From Sphingomonadales bacterium UBA6157 (lineage in GTDB: Bacteria; Pseudomonadota; Alphaproteobacteria; Sphingomonadales; Sphingomonadaceae), in NCBI GenBank assembly GCA_002423025.1, contig DIUN01000050.1, forward strand, positions 12,212 through 76,211: a stretch of DNA of 64,000 nt, in the 5' to 3' direction. Each line of letters starts with the position of its first letter. Positions within the stretch are counted from its first letter, which is position 1. The notes beneath the pieces were generated by a model. That model saw only the letters and a program-made list of their open reading frames with translations, did not search any database and was not told the origin of the DNA. Shown piece by piece: positions 1-8,025 of the stretch. A program made the position numbers and the translations under genes.

Positions 1-911
1 GGGATGGTATCGAGGAACTCGATACTCCGATGCCACGCTGGTGGGTGATCACCTTCGTGCTCTGCGTAGTCTGGGCCTTTGGCTATGTCATTTTCTACCC
101 GGCCATTCCGCTTGCCAACAGCTTTACCAAGGGCACCCTGGGCTGGAGCAGCCATGGCGACCTTGAAGCCAGCCTTGCCGCCGAAAATTCGCGCCGAGCC
201 CCTCTGTTCAAGGCTGTTGCCGCAACGCCCATCGAGGCCTTGCCTGCCAACCCGCAGATGCTCCAGGCCGCTATCGAGGGTGGCCGGGCCGCGTTCAAGG
301 TCCATTGCGTCCAGTGTCATGGATCGGGTGCCGCTGGCTCCAAAGCCTACCCCAATCTCAATGATGATGACTGGCTATGGGGCGGTGACCTCGCGACAAT
401 CGAATATACGCTGCAACATGGAATTCGGAATCCGGATCATGACGAGACCCGCATTTCGCAGATGCCAGCCTTTGGAGAGATGCTGACGCCGCGCGAAATT
501 CGCCAGCTCGTCGCCTATGTCCGGACACTCTCCGGCCAGGCGCCAGCGACCCCGACTAGCGCTGCGGGTGCCACGCTGTTTGCCAATAATTGTGCGGCCT
601 GCCACGGCGCGGAGGGCAAAGGCAACCGCGACCTCGGAGCGCCCAATCTTGCCGACAGCATTTGGCTCTATGGCGGTGATACGGCGAGCCTTCGCCAGAC
701 AATCACCTATGCCCGCAACGGCGTCATGCCGCGCTGGAACAACCGTCTTGACGCGGTTACCATCAAGATGTTGGCGGCCTATGTTCACTCGCTGGGCGGC
801 GGTGAGGCTAGTCCTACTTCAGAGCCGGCTGACGGCATCGAGAGCGTGGCGTCTCAGTCTGCGGCAGCAAACGATCCCAGTATTCCAAAGGCGGCAGATG
901 TCCGTTCTTGA
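1..911 (+). CDS. ccoP: cbb3-type cytochrome c oxidase subunit III, CcoP (5' end outside window)
   Basis: Membrane-anchored diheme c-type cytochrome that passes electrons to the CcoN catalytic subunit of the high-affinity cbb3 oxidase. The reading frame is open back to base 3 and reads DGIEELDTPMPRWW, the typical CcoP sequence before its membrane helix, so the real start lies upstream and the ATG at base 30 is internal. One transmembrane segment follows at about nt 45-105. Two CxxCH heme-c sites are visible, CVQCH (nt 306-320) and CAACH (nt 591-605), each within a cytochrome c domain. The last 14 bases overlap the ccoG start, so the two genes are almost certainly co-transcribed. The catalytic genes ccoN and ccoO, and ccoQ if present, would lie before the window. 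Confidence 0.95.
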   Translation, partial: DGIEELDTPMPRWWVITFVLCVVWAFGYVIFYPAIPLANSFTKGTLGWSSHGDLEASLAAENSRRAPLFKAVAATPIEALPANPQMLQAAIEGGRAAFKVHCVQCHGSGAAGSKAYPNLNDDDWLWGGDLATIEYTLQHGIRNPDHDETRISQMPAFGEMLTPREIRQLVAYVRTLSGQAPATPTSAAGATLFANNCAACHGAEGKGNRDLGAPNLADSIWLYGGDTASLRQTITYARNGVMPRWNNRLDAVTIKMLAAYVHSLGGGEASPTSEPADGIESVASQSAAANDPSIPKAADVRS

Positions 912-2373
912 TCTCGTAAACCCGGGTAGCCCGCTCTACGCCAAGCGCAAGGGTGTCTACCCCAAGGCAGTAAGCGGCTTTTTCCGAAAGCTGAAGTGGG
1001 TGATCATGGCGATCACCCTGACCATTTACTACGTTACACCGTGGCTGCGCTGGGACCGTGGTCCTTACGCGCCGGACCAGGCTGTTCTGATCGATCTGGC
1101 CAATCGCCGCTTCTATATGTTTTCGATCGAGATATGGCCGCAGGAATTCTACTATATTGCCGGGCTCCTGGTGATGGCCGGCATCGGGTTGTTTCTTGTC
1201 ACATCTGCGGTGGGCCGAGCCTGGTGCGGTTATGCCTGCCCGCAGACAGTGTGGACGGATTTGTTTGTGCATGTCGAGCGCGCCATCGATGGCGATCGAA
1301 ATGCGCAGATTCGTCTCGCCAATGCGCCGCTGAGCGTGACCAAGTTTGGCAAGCGGAGCGTGAAATACGCTATCTGGCTGGCCATCGCTGTGGCTACGGG
1401 CGGTGCGTGGATCTTCTATTTTGCTGATGCTCCAACATTGGCGACCCAGTTTGTCACGGGCACTGCGCCCTTCGTCGCCTATGCGACGGTCGGCGTGCTG
1501 ACGGCTACGACCTTTATCCTTGGTGGCTTCATGCGAGAGCAGGTGTGCATCTACATGTGCCCCTGGCCGCGGATTCAGACCGCCATGCTTGATGAAAAGT
1601 CGCTCATCGTCACGTACAAGGATTGGCGCGGAGAGCCGCGCACCCAAGGCGTGAAACGCAGTGCCGACGTGCCGTCGGAGGCCGACGTCAAAGTTGGCGA
1701 TTGCATCGATTGCAACGGTTGTGTCGCGGTCTGCCCCACGGGCATCGACATTCGAGAGGGGCCACAACTCGGCTGCATCACCTGCGGCCTGTGTATCGAT
1801 GCCTGTGACAAGGTAATGACCCAGATCGGCCGGCCTCGTGGGTTGATCGATTATGCGACGCTGGATGACGCCGTGGTCGAAAAGGCCGGCGGCACGGCGC
1901 CCTCTGTGCTCAAGACGCTTTTGCGCCCACGCACGCTGCTCTACTTCACGATCTGGATCAGCATCGGTGCGGCCATGCTCTTCAGCCTCGGCCAGCGCAG
2001 TCGCCTTGACATCAGTGCAGCGCAAGATCGCAATCCGGTCTATGTCCAGCTGTCGGATGGCCACATTCGTAACAACTACACGCTAAAGCTGCGCAATATG
2101 GAGACCCGGCCACGTACGATTGAACTGGCGGTGTCCGGCTTGCCCGAGGCTGTCATCTGGACGGCGGATGGACAGCGTGAGACCGCGGGGCAATCTGTCC
2201 GCATAAAGCTTGCTCCAGACGCTACGACACGTTTGCGCCTGTTTGTCGCTGCGCCGGTCCAGCAGGAAGAGGAGCGGCCGTTCACGCTGACCGCCACCGC
2301 GACCGATGACGCCGGAACCGTCGCCATTGATGCCCTGACATTCGAAAGCCCCGAAACGGAGGACGAGGAATGA
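898..2373 (+). CDS. ccoG: CcoG/RdxA/FixG-family polyferredoxin for cbb3 oxidase assembly
   Basis: Membrane-bound iron-sulfur protein of 491 aa, implicated in copper handling during cbb3 oxidase assembly. The start at 898 gives MSVLDLVNPGSPLYAKRKGV, the usual CcoG N-terminus; the longer open frame from 517 only reads through ccoP in another frame. Visible parts are several membrane helices, the CGYACPQTVWTD and CIYMCPWPRIQ cysteine motifs in the membrane part, two ferredoxin-like clusters (CIDCNGCVAVCP, then CITCGLCIDAC), and a C-terminal Ig-like domain followed by an acidic tail. It overlaps ccoP by 14 nt and ccoH by 4 nt (ATGA). Confidence 0.95.
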   Translation: MSVLDLVNPGSPLYAKRKGVYPKAVSGFFRKLKWVIMAITLTIYYVTPWLRWDRGPYAPDQAVLIDLANRRFYMFSIEIWPQEFYYIAGLLVMAGIGLFLVTSAVGRAWCGYACPQTVWTDLFVHVERAIDGDRNAQIRLANAPLSVTKFGKRSVKYAIWLAIAVATGGAWIFYFADAPTLATQFVTGTAPFVAYATVGVLTATTFILGGFMREQVCIYMCPWPRIQTAMLDEKSLIVTYKDWRGEPRTQGVKRSADVPSEADVKVGDCIDCNGCVAVCPTGIDIREGPQLGCITCGLCIDACDKVMTQIGRPRGLIDYATLDDAVVEKAGGTAPSVLKTLLRPRTLLYFTIWISIGAAMLFSLGQRSRLDISAAQDRNPVYVQLSDGHIRNNYTLKLRNMETRPRTIELAVSGLPEAVIWTADGQRETAGQSVRIKLAPDATTRLRLFVAAPVQQEEERPFTLTATATDDAGTVAIDALTFESPETEDEE

Positions 2374-2840
2374 ACCGCCCCGCCGCCGTCCGGGCTTTTA
2401 CCGGCCGTCACATGCTGGTCTGGATGATCGGATTCTTCGGGGTCGTCATTCTCGTCAACATCATCATGGCGCGCTTTGCGATCAGTACGTTCGGCGGAAC
2501 TGTGGTGGACAACAGCTATGTTGCCAGCCAGCAGTTCAACGGTTGGCTGGCACAAGCGCGAGCACAGGAGAAACTCGGCTGGACTTCGCAGATCAGCCTC
2601 GATGCTCGCCGCCGCCCGGTTCTTGTCATCCGCGATGCCACCGGCGGCGCAGCCGGCTTTGCGGCAAGCGGCACAGCGCACCATCCGCTCGGTCGCGCGC
2701 CCGACAAAGTGCTGGCTTTTGCATCTGCCGCTGACGGCCGACTCGTCAGCGCCACATCGCTGCCGGCCGGTCGCTGGCTGGTCCGCCTCAAGGTCACCGG
2801 CCCCGGCGCCAGCATCCGTCTGCGTGAAACCGTTCAATGA
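2370..2840 (+). CDS. ccoH: FixH/CcoH-family cbb3 oxidase assembly protein
   Basis: Protein of 156 aa with one N-terminal membrane helix (about residues 13-35) and a soluble periplasmic domain. The FixH-type sequence FNGWLAQARAQEKLGW appears at about residue 54. Known family members associate with the cbb3 oxidase and with the CcoI copper pump during assembly. Start and stop both overlap their neighbours through ATGA (2370-2373 and 2837-2840), so the gene is translationally coupled between ccoG and ccoI. Sequence conservation in this family is low; position and topology carry most of the assignment. Confidence 0.88.
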   Translation: MNRPAAVRAFTGRHMLVWMIGFFGVVILVNIIMARFAISTFGGTVVDNSYVASQQFNGWLAQARAQEKLGWTSQISLDARRRPVLVIRDATGGAAGFAASGTAHHPLGRAPDKVLAFASAADGRLVSATSLPAGRWLVRLKVTGPGASIRLRETVQ

Positions 2841-4960
2841 ATGTCAGGATCAGCCCGACAGCGATGACGCAGGCACCGGAGAGCGTCTTTTCCGTGCCCG
2901 GCATGCGCTGTGCAGGCTGCATCTCGAAACTCGAAAAGGGACTGGCTCTGGTGCCTGGTATCTTGGCAGCGCGAGTCAATTTCACGGCCAAGCGCGTCAC
3001 CATCAGCCACACGCCGGCGCTCGCCATTCCTGAATTGCAGTCCGCGCTCGCTGAACTTGGCTTCGAGGCCCAGCCGATCGGCAGTGTGCTGGCGCTCTCC
3101 GATGGCGCCGAAAGCCGGGATCTGGTTCGCGCCATGGCTGTGGCGGGCTTTGGCATGATGAATGTCATGTTGTTCTCTGTGTCGGTCTGGTCAGGCGCGG
3201 ACGGCACCACCCGCGATCTCTTCCACTGGCTTTCTGCCATCATAGCGCTGCCTGTCATCGCTTATGCTGGCCGGCCATTTTTCCGTTCTGCCTGGCGCGC
3301 GCTAAGCAAAGGCCGCACCAACATGGATGTGCCGATCAGCATCGGCGTCATCCTCGCCTCCGCGCTCAGCCTTTACGAGACGATCATCGGCGGTGAGCAC
3401 GCTTATTTCGATGGCGCGGTCATGCTGTTGTTTTTTCTGCTTACTGGCCGCTGGCTTGACGCTGTAATGCGGGACCGGGCGCGTGATGGTGTGACGGCCC
3501 TGCTGCGCAGCACAGCGTCAGGCGCCTTGGTACAGACACCCGATGGTGGGACACAATGGCTGGCGGCTTCGGCACTCAGCCCGTCCATGGTCATGCATGT
3601 GGCGGCGGGAGAGCGGCTTGCTGCTGATGGCGTCATTCTGTCCGGCCGCAGCCATTTCGATCGCTCGCTTCTTACCGGCGAAAGCGTTCCGGTCGCGGCT
3701 GGTGTGGGGGACAAGGCGCTTGCCGGCACCCTGAATGTCAGCGGCCCGATCTCGATTGCCATCACCGCCGCCGGAAGCGACACCGCGATCGCCGATATCG
3801 CGCGTCTGATGGAGGAGGCGGGCCAGTCCCGCTCTCGCTACGTACGCATAGCGGACCGGGCTGCGCGCTTCTATGCGCCCGCCGTCCACACACTTGCGCT
3901 GGCCAGCTTTGCCGGCTGGATGATTGCCGGCGCAGGCTGGCATGCTTCGCTCTTGATCGCGGTCGCGGTTCTTATCATCACATGTCCCTGTGCGCTCGGG
4001 CTCGCAGTGCCGGCAGCCCAGATCGTGGCGGCGGGAGCGCTGATGCGCGCCGGTGTGCTGGTCAAGGATGGTTCGGCACTTGAGCGCCTCGCTGAGGCGG
4101 ACCATGCTGTTTTCGACAAGACAGGCACGCTCACGCTTGGCCGACCGGAGCCGCGCAATCTCGATCGCCTCGCGCCAATTCAACAGAGTCTGACCTTGGC
4201 TTTGGCCCAGTCTAGCCGTCATCCGCTGAGTGAGGCGCTGCGGCGTGCTTTGAGCGACCGTGGCATTGTTCCAGTGGCGATTTCTGATGTTCGGGAAACG
4301 CCGGGCGAGGGCATGACGGCGCTTTGGAATGGCAAGCCGGTTCGGCTTGGCCGCCCAGCCACAGCAAGCGGTGACATGGCAACGGCGCTACAGATCGGCG
4401 ATGCAGCGGCGACGACAATATTCTTCACCGATCCGCTCCGGCCCGGTGCAGAGCAGGCGATCGTTGATCTCACGGAGCTGGGCCTGCCCGCCTCGATCCT
4501 GTCCGGGGACAGTCCAGAGGCCGTCGCCAAAATCGCTGATACCCTGCGAATTCCAGCCAGGGCGGGAATGCTTCCCGCTGAAAAATGTGCAGCCATCGCA
4601 GCGGAGGCCGCCCGTGGCGCACATATCCTAATGGTGGGTGATGGACTCAATGATGGCCCGGCGCTGGCTGCCGGCCATGTTTCGATGGCTCCAGCCTCAG
4701 CAAGTGACGCCAGCCAGAATGCCGCTGATGCTGTATTCCTCGGCGACAGTCTGGCGCCTGTCGCAACTGCCGTACGGGTGGCACGCGCCACGCAGCGTAT
4801 CGTCCGGCAGAACTTCGCGCTTGCAATCGGCTACAATATTGTTGCCGTTCCGTTGGCAATCTCTGGGCAGGTGACGCCGTTGGTCGCCGCCTTGGCGATG
4901 TCCGGGTCGTCGATCATTGTGATCGCCAACGCTCTGCGTTTGCGGACGTCAGCACAATGA
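2837..4960 (+). CDS. ccoI: P1B-type copper-transporting ATPase CcoI/FixI
   Basis: Copper-exporting P-type ATPase of 707 aa that supplies copper for the cbb3 oxidase. An N-terminal heavy-metal-associated domain carries GMRCAGC (Cys25, Cys28). The membrane CPC motif is Cys383-Pro384-Cys385 in ITCPCALGLA. The phosphorylated aspartate is Asp427 in DKTGTLTLG, and the hinge motif GDGLNDGPALAAG lies near residue 600. Cytosolic HP loop residues are visible in SSRHPLSEALRR. It is coupled to ccoH and ccoS by 4-nt overlaps. Being inside the cco cluster distinguishes it from the CopA-type detoxification pumps. Confidence 0.96.
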   Translation: MNVRISPTAMTQAPESVFSVPGMRCAGCISKLEKGLALVPGILAARVNFTAKRVTISHTPALAIPELQSALAELGFEAQPIGSVLALSDGAESRDLVRAMAVAGFGMMNVMLFSVSVWSGADGTTRDLFHWLSAIIALPVIAYAGRPFFRSAWRALSKGRTNMDVPISIGVILASALSLYETIIGGEHAYFDGAVMLLFFLLTGRWLDAVMRDRARDGVTALLRSTASGALVQTPDGGTQWLAASALSPSMVMHVAAGERLAADGVILSGRSHFDRSLLTGESVPVAAGVGDKALAGTLNVSGPISIAITAAGSDTAIADIARLMEEAGQSRSRYVRIADRAARFYAPAVHTLALASFAGWMIAGAGWHASLLIAVAVLIITCPCALGLAVPAAQIVAAGALMRAGVLVKDGSALERLAEADHAVFDKTGTLTLGRPEPRNLDRLAPIQQSLTLALAQSSRHPLSEALRRALSDRGIVPVAISDVRETPGEGMTALWNGKPVRLGRPATASGDMATALQIGDAAATTIFFTDPLRPGAEQAIVDLTELGLPASILSGDSPEAVAKIADTLRIPARAGMLPAEKCAAIAAEAARGAHILMVGDGLNDGPALAAGHVSMAPASASDASQNAADAVFLGDSLAPVATAVRVARATQRIVRQNFALAIGYNIVAVPLAISGQVTPLVAALAMSGSSIIVIANALRLRTSAQ

Positions 4961-5109
4961 ACGGTCTTGCCCTTCTCATTCCGGTCGCGCTCTTTCTGGG
5001 GCTCGGCGGGCTTGGCGTATTTTTCTGGACCTTGCGTTCTGGCCAATATGACGACCTCGACGGCGCCGCCGTTCGCATCCTGCTGGATGACGATGATGAC
5101 GACGCTTGA
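4957..5109 (+). CDS. ccoS: CcoS, small cbb3 oxidase maturation protein
   Basis: Short membrane protein of 50 aa. It begins MNGLALLIPVALFLGLGG, has one transmembrane helix (about residues 4-26), then RSGQYDDLDGAAVRILLDD and an acidic run of six aspartates. The GQYDDLDG-xx-RIL pattern is the hallmark of CcoS. The ATG overlaps the ccoI stop (ATGA at 4957-4960), completing the gene order G-H-I-S. CcoS is required in studied bacteria for cofactor insertion into CcoN. Confidence 0.93.
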   Translation: MNGLALLIPVALFLGLGGLGVFFWTLRSGQYDDLDGAAVRILLDDDDDDA

Positions 5110-5293
5110 AGGTTTCCGCTTCATTCCGGCGCTGCTCGCTGCGATCATGCTGCTGACAACACCCACCAAGGCGATGCCGACAGTTGCCGAGTTCATTCTG
5201 TGCAGTGGCGGAAGCGTTCCTATGCCCGCCCATGATGATGGCTCCTGCGATCAGGCTTGCCATGCAGCCTGTTCGCGCAAGAAGCGCCGCTAG
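5093..5293 (+). CDS. small secreted Cys-rich protein downstream of ccoS, function unknown
   Basis: Predicted 66-aa protein, starting at ATG 5093 or ATG 5096 inside the 3' end of ccoS in another frame. It has a hydrophobic N-terminal segment (FIPALLAAIMLLTTPTKA) ending in an AxA-like site, then a short mature part with four cysteines (CSGG, then CDQACHAAC) and a basic RKKRR end. The arrangement looks like a secreted or membrane-anchored metal- or thiol-binding peptide. Position suggests a role in copper or heme supply for the oxidase, but that is inference. Its stop overlaps the convergent fixJ stop at the palindrome CTAG. I recall similar small Cys-containing proteins after ccoS in alphaproteobacteria but could not check. 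Confidence 0.6.
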   Translation: MMTTLEGFRFIPALLAAIMLLTTPTKAMPTVAEFILCSGGSVPMPAHDDGSCDQACHAACSRKKRR

Positions 5294-5904
5294 ACGCTCC
5301 CGACCCGCGCTGAAAATGCAATCCGCAACGCATCTGACAGGCTGGCGACGCCCAGCTTGGTCATCAGATTTGCCCGGTGAATTTCCACTGTGCGCGGGCT
5401 GATGCCAAGGTCATAGGCGATGACTTTGTTGGCTCGCCCGTCTACTAATCCATCAAGCACGTCGCGCTCACGCGGGGTCAAGGCATTGAGCCGCGTCTGG
5501 GCAGTCTGTGCCATGGCTTGCAGCCGCTCGCGGCCATCGTTGTACAACAGCGCCTGGTCGATCGCGGCGATAGCCTGAGCCTTCTCAAAGGGTTTTTCGA
5601 TGAAGTCCACGGCGCCGGCTTTCATGGCGCGTACCGCGAGCCCAACGTCGCCGTGGCCAGTGATGATGATCACGGGAACCATGATGCCCCGTTCGCGGAG
5701 TATTTGTTGCACCTCCAGGCCATCGATACCGCCGAGCCGGATATCGAGCAGGACACAGCCTGGTGCTAGCCCAGGCGCGGCCTTCAGGAAGGCCTCGCCA
5801 CTCTCGAAAGCCTCGACGGCATAGCCGGCGGTCTTCAGCATGAAACTCACGGACCGGCGTACGGCCGCTTCATCGTCGACGAGATAGACTTGCAGTCCGC
5901 TCAT
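5290..5904 (-). CDS. fixJ: FixJ-type two-component response regulator
   Basis: Response regulator of 204 aa with a receiver domain (about 1-120) and a LuxR/FixJ-type helix-turn-helix (about 140-200). The receiver shows the acidic pair VDDEAA near residue 10, the phospho-acceptor Asp in LLDIRLGG and the lysine in EKPFEKA. The DNA-binding end contains LTPRERDVLDGLVDGRANK and GISPRTVEIHRANLM. Its ATG overlaps the fixL stop by 4 nt, so the two are translated together. In rhizobia FixJ activates fixK and through it the cco genes; here it converges on ccoGHIS, but no fixK lies in the window. Confidence 0.93.
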   Translation of the reverse strand: MSGLQVYLVDDEAAVRRSVSFMLKTAGYAVEAFESGEAFLKAAPGLAPGCVLLDIRLGGIDGLEVQQILRERGIMVPVIIITGHGDVGLAVRAMKAGAVDFIEKPFEKAQAIAAIDQALLYNDGRERLQAMAQTAQTRLNALTPRERDVLDGLVDGRANKVIAYDLGISPRTVEIHRANLMTKLGVASLSDALRIAFSARVGSV

Positions 5905-7070
5905 TCCTCAGTGTCCTCCGCGCCCATGAGAGTAAAGTGGAAGGCAGCGCCGCCTTGGTCAGAAGTGCTCGCCCACATCCGACCACCATGGCCCTCGACA
6001 AGACCACGACTTATCGAAAGCCCGAGCCCCATGCCTGTTTCCTTGCTGCTGTGGAACGGTTCGAAAAGGTGCGCGACCATCTCTGGCGCCAGTCCCGGCC
6101 CCGAGTCCGAAACGACAATCTCCACCATGCCGCGCTCGGCTGCCGCACCGCGGATTTCCAGCCGTCTCCGTGGGCTGCGTATCATAGCCTCAACGGCATT
6201 TCTAATAAGATTGAGCAGCACTTGCTGAATCTGGATACGGTCCACCAGAACCAGGTCTGCTTTGGGATCGAGGCGGATATCGATGTCGACATGATATTGC
6301 CCGCTGCCGACCAGTGCCAGCGCACTGGCCTCGGAAACCAGCTTGCGCAGGCTTTCCACGCGCTTCTCGCTGTCTCCACGTGCGATGAAGTCCCGCAGCC
6401 TGCGGACGATCTGGCCGGCCCAGATCGATTGGCTGGCAGCTTCGCCAAGGGCTTCGCGGACCAGCGCCAAGGCATTCTCATCAGGCTTGTCGAGCAAGTC
6501 TCTCGCGGCTTCCATATAATTGGCGATGGCCGTGAGCGGTTGGTTGAGTTCATGCGCCAACGCAGACGCCAGAGATCCCATGGCGCTGATCCGGGACATG
6601 TGACTGACTTCGGCCTGAAGGTCCTGAAGCCGCCTTTCGGTGCGCTGGCGCTCGGTGAGGTCCCGTATGAAGCCGGTGAAGACTCGCCCTGCCGGTGTCC
6701 GTGCGTCGCCGATCGAAAGCTCGATGGGAAAGTTGGTGCCGTCACGGCGCCGTGCGGTCGTAACCCGGCCGATGCCAATGATCCGTGCCTCACCGGTCTC
6801 CATGTAGCGCGCCATATAACTGTCATGGCGCTCCCGGTCCGGCGCGGGCATCAGCATCTTCACATTCTTGCCGACCACCTCTCGCTCGGCATAGCCGAAC
6901 ATCGTTTCCGCGGCGCTGCTGAACGAAAGGACGGTACCGTGATCATCGATCACTATCATCGCATCGGGAACGGTGGCCAGGATCGAGCGCTGATAGGCAT
7001 GGCTGCTGTCGAAGTCGCCGGACGGCGGCGCGCTCGCAGCCGGAATGCTGTCACGATAGGGGCACATCAT
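5901..7070 (-). CDS. fixL: FixL-type oxygen-sensing PAS histidine kinase
   Basis: Sensor kinase of 389 aa without obvious membrane helices, so probably a soluble FixL. The PAS domain (about residues 25-140) carries the heme ligand equivalent His82 in ERHDSYMARYM and the oxygen-gating arginine equivalent Arg102 in ARIIGIGR, both characteristic of heme-PAS FixL rather than a generic PAS. The phospho-acceptor is His173 in ALAHELNQPL. N box (NLIRNAVEAM) and G boxes (DSGPGLAP, GMGLGLSISR) follow. The start may be either of the first two Met codons. Oxygen binding is known to switch this family off. Confidence 0.94.
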   Translation of the reverse strand: MMCPYRDSIPAASAPPSGDFDSSHAYQRSILATVPDAMIVIDDHGTVLSFSSAAETMFGYAEREVVGKNVKMLMPAPDRERHDSYMARYMETGEARIIGIGRVTTARRRDGTNFPIELSIGDARTPAGRVFTGFIRDLTERQRTERRLQDLQAEVSHMSRISAMGSLASALAHELNQPLTAIANYMEAARDLLDKPDENALALVREALGEAASQSIWAGQIVRRLRDFIARGDSEKRVESLRKLVSEASALALVGSGQYHVDIDIRLDPKADLVLVDRIQIQQVLLNLIRNAVEAMIRSPRRRLEIRGAAAERGMVEIVVSDSGPGLAPEMVAHLFEPFHSSKETGMGLGLSISRGLVEGHGGRMWASTSDQGGAAFHFTLMGAEDTEE

Positions 7071-7137
7071 CTCCCTCTATCGCGCTCCATGGCCATGCGC
7101 CAGAGCAGCCTCTGTGGCTAAGCCTGCCCCGCGATTT

Positions 7138-7944
7138 TCAATGGGCGAGGAGCAATGGTACCATGCTGCTTGCGATGAGCTCGCGCGTTACCCCGCCGAG
7201 TATCGTCTCACGAAGTCGGCTGTGTCCGTATGCGCCCATGACAAGGCAATCAGCACCCAGTTCATCTACTGCATGGCGCAGCGCCACGCTGACACGGCGG
7301 CCCTTTGCTGGCCAATCATGCAACTCGCAATGAATATTCTGGCGCGAGAGATAGGCTGCCGCCTCGGTAGCCGGCACGCCGCTCGCCTCCTCGGTGACTT
7401 CGACGATATGAACAGCCCGGGCCTTTTGCAGGATGCAGGCCGTGAGCCGCAGGGCATGTGCGGCCTCTGCCGAGCCGTTCCAGCCTATGAGTACCGTCTC
7501 GGCTGAAAAGCGCTGCGCTCCCACCGGCACAACCAGCACCGGTGAGCGAGCGTGCACAGCCACATCGGCTACCAGTGGCAAGGGAGCGCCCGTTCCGCCG
7601 CGATCACTGCCAGGCTGGCTCAGCACGATGATGTCCTTGAGACGCGAGTGCTCGGTGATCGACTCGGCGACGCTGCCGTTGACGCTGCGCCAATCCCAAC
7701 TGATGTTCTCGCGCTGGAGCCGGGTTTCAATTGCGGCGCGCAGCGCCTTGCCCTGATCGTGCATGGTATCGATGATTGCGGCCATGCCGAACAGCGCGCC
7801 ATACGGCTCTGCACCATAGCTTTCGAGCGGCGTCACCTGCAGGCAGCTGATATGGCCATTGCACAGGCGCGCCAAGTCCAGCGCCGCCTGCAGACGGGAT
7901 TCCTGTTCGTCATCCTCATGAATATGCAGCAGTATTGTATTCAT
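7138..7944 (-). CDS. tandem universal stress protein (UspA family)
   Basis: Cytoplasmic protein of 268 aa built from two Usp domains (about 1-140 and 146-268). The second ends in the ATP-binding pattern GAYGHSRLRETILGGVTREL; the first has the more degenerate HARSPVLVVPVG. Tandem Usp proteins are often induced under low oxygen, and this gene sits between acsA and the oxygen sensor fixL on the same strand, with gaps of 81 and 67 nt. The Shine-Dalgarno GGAG lies 8 nt before the ATG but inside a predicted stem-loop (7952-7992), so translation may be controlled. Confidence 0.88.
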   Translation of the reverse strand: MNTILLHIHEDDEQESRLQAALDLARLCNGHISCLQVTPLESYGAEPYGALFGMAAIIDTMHDQGKALRAAIETRLQRENISWDWRSVNGSVAESITEHSRLKDIIVLSQPGSDRGGTGAPLPLVADVAVHARSPVLVVPVGAQRFSAETVLIGWNGSAEAAHALRLTACILQKARAVHIVEVTEEASGVPATEAAAYLSRQNIHCELHDWPAKGRRVSVALRHAVDELGADCLVMGAYGHSRLRETILGGVTRELIASSMVPLLLAH

Positions 7945-7951
7945 GCCCGAT

Positions 7952-7992
7952 CTCCGAGGGCTGGCAGCCTATGAAACTGCCAAGCCTCCGAG
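7952..7992 (-). promoter_or_regulatory. imperfect stem-loop covering the usp ribosome-binding site
   Basis: The two 16-nt arms are 7952-7967 and 7977-7992 with a 9-nt loop. Fourteen of 16 positions can pair (one as G-U), with one G-G and one C-C mismatch. On the minus-strand mRNA the GGAG Shine-Dalgarno of the Usp gene is the end of the 3' arm. No U-run follows, so it is not a classical terminator. It could sequester the site or stabilise the processed end of an acsA-usp transcript. Confidence 0.5.
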
Positions 7993-8025
7993 TGCGGGTC
8001 ATTACGGGGGAATACGGAGTGGGGC

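Noticed and set aside
814..2064. Long minus-strand frame opposite ccoP/ccoG
   Set aside because: Antisense to clearly coding cbb3 assembly genes; composition and lack of start signal mark it as a shadow frame.
7071..7137. FNR/FixK box near fixL and usp
   Set aside because: No TTGAT-N4-ATCAA-like dyad in the gaps 7071-7137, 7945-8025 or 9970-10073.
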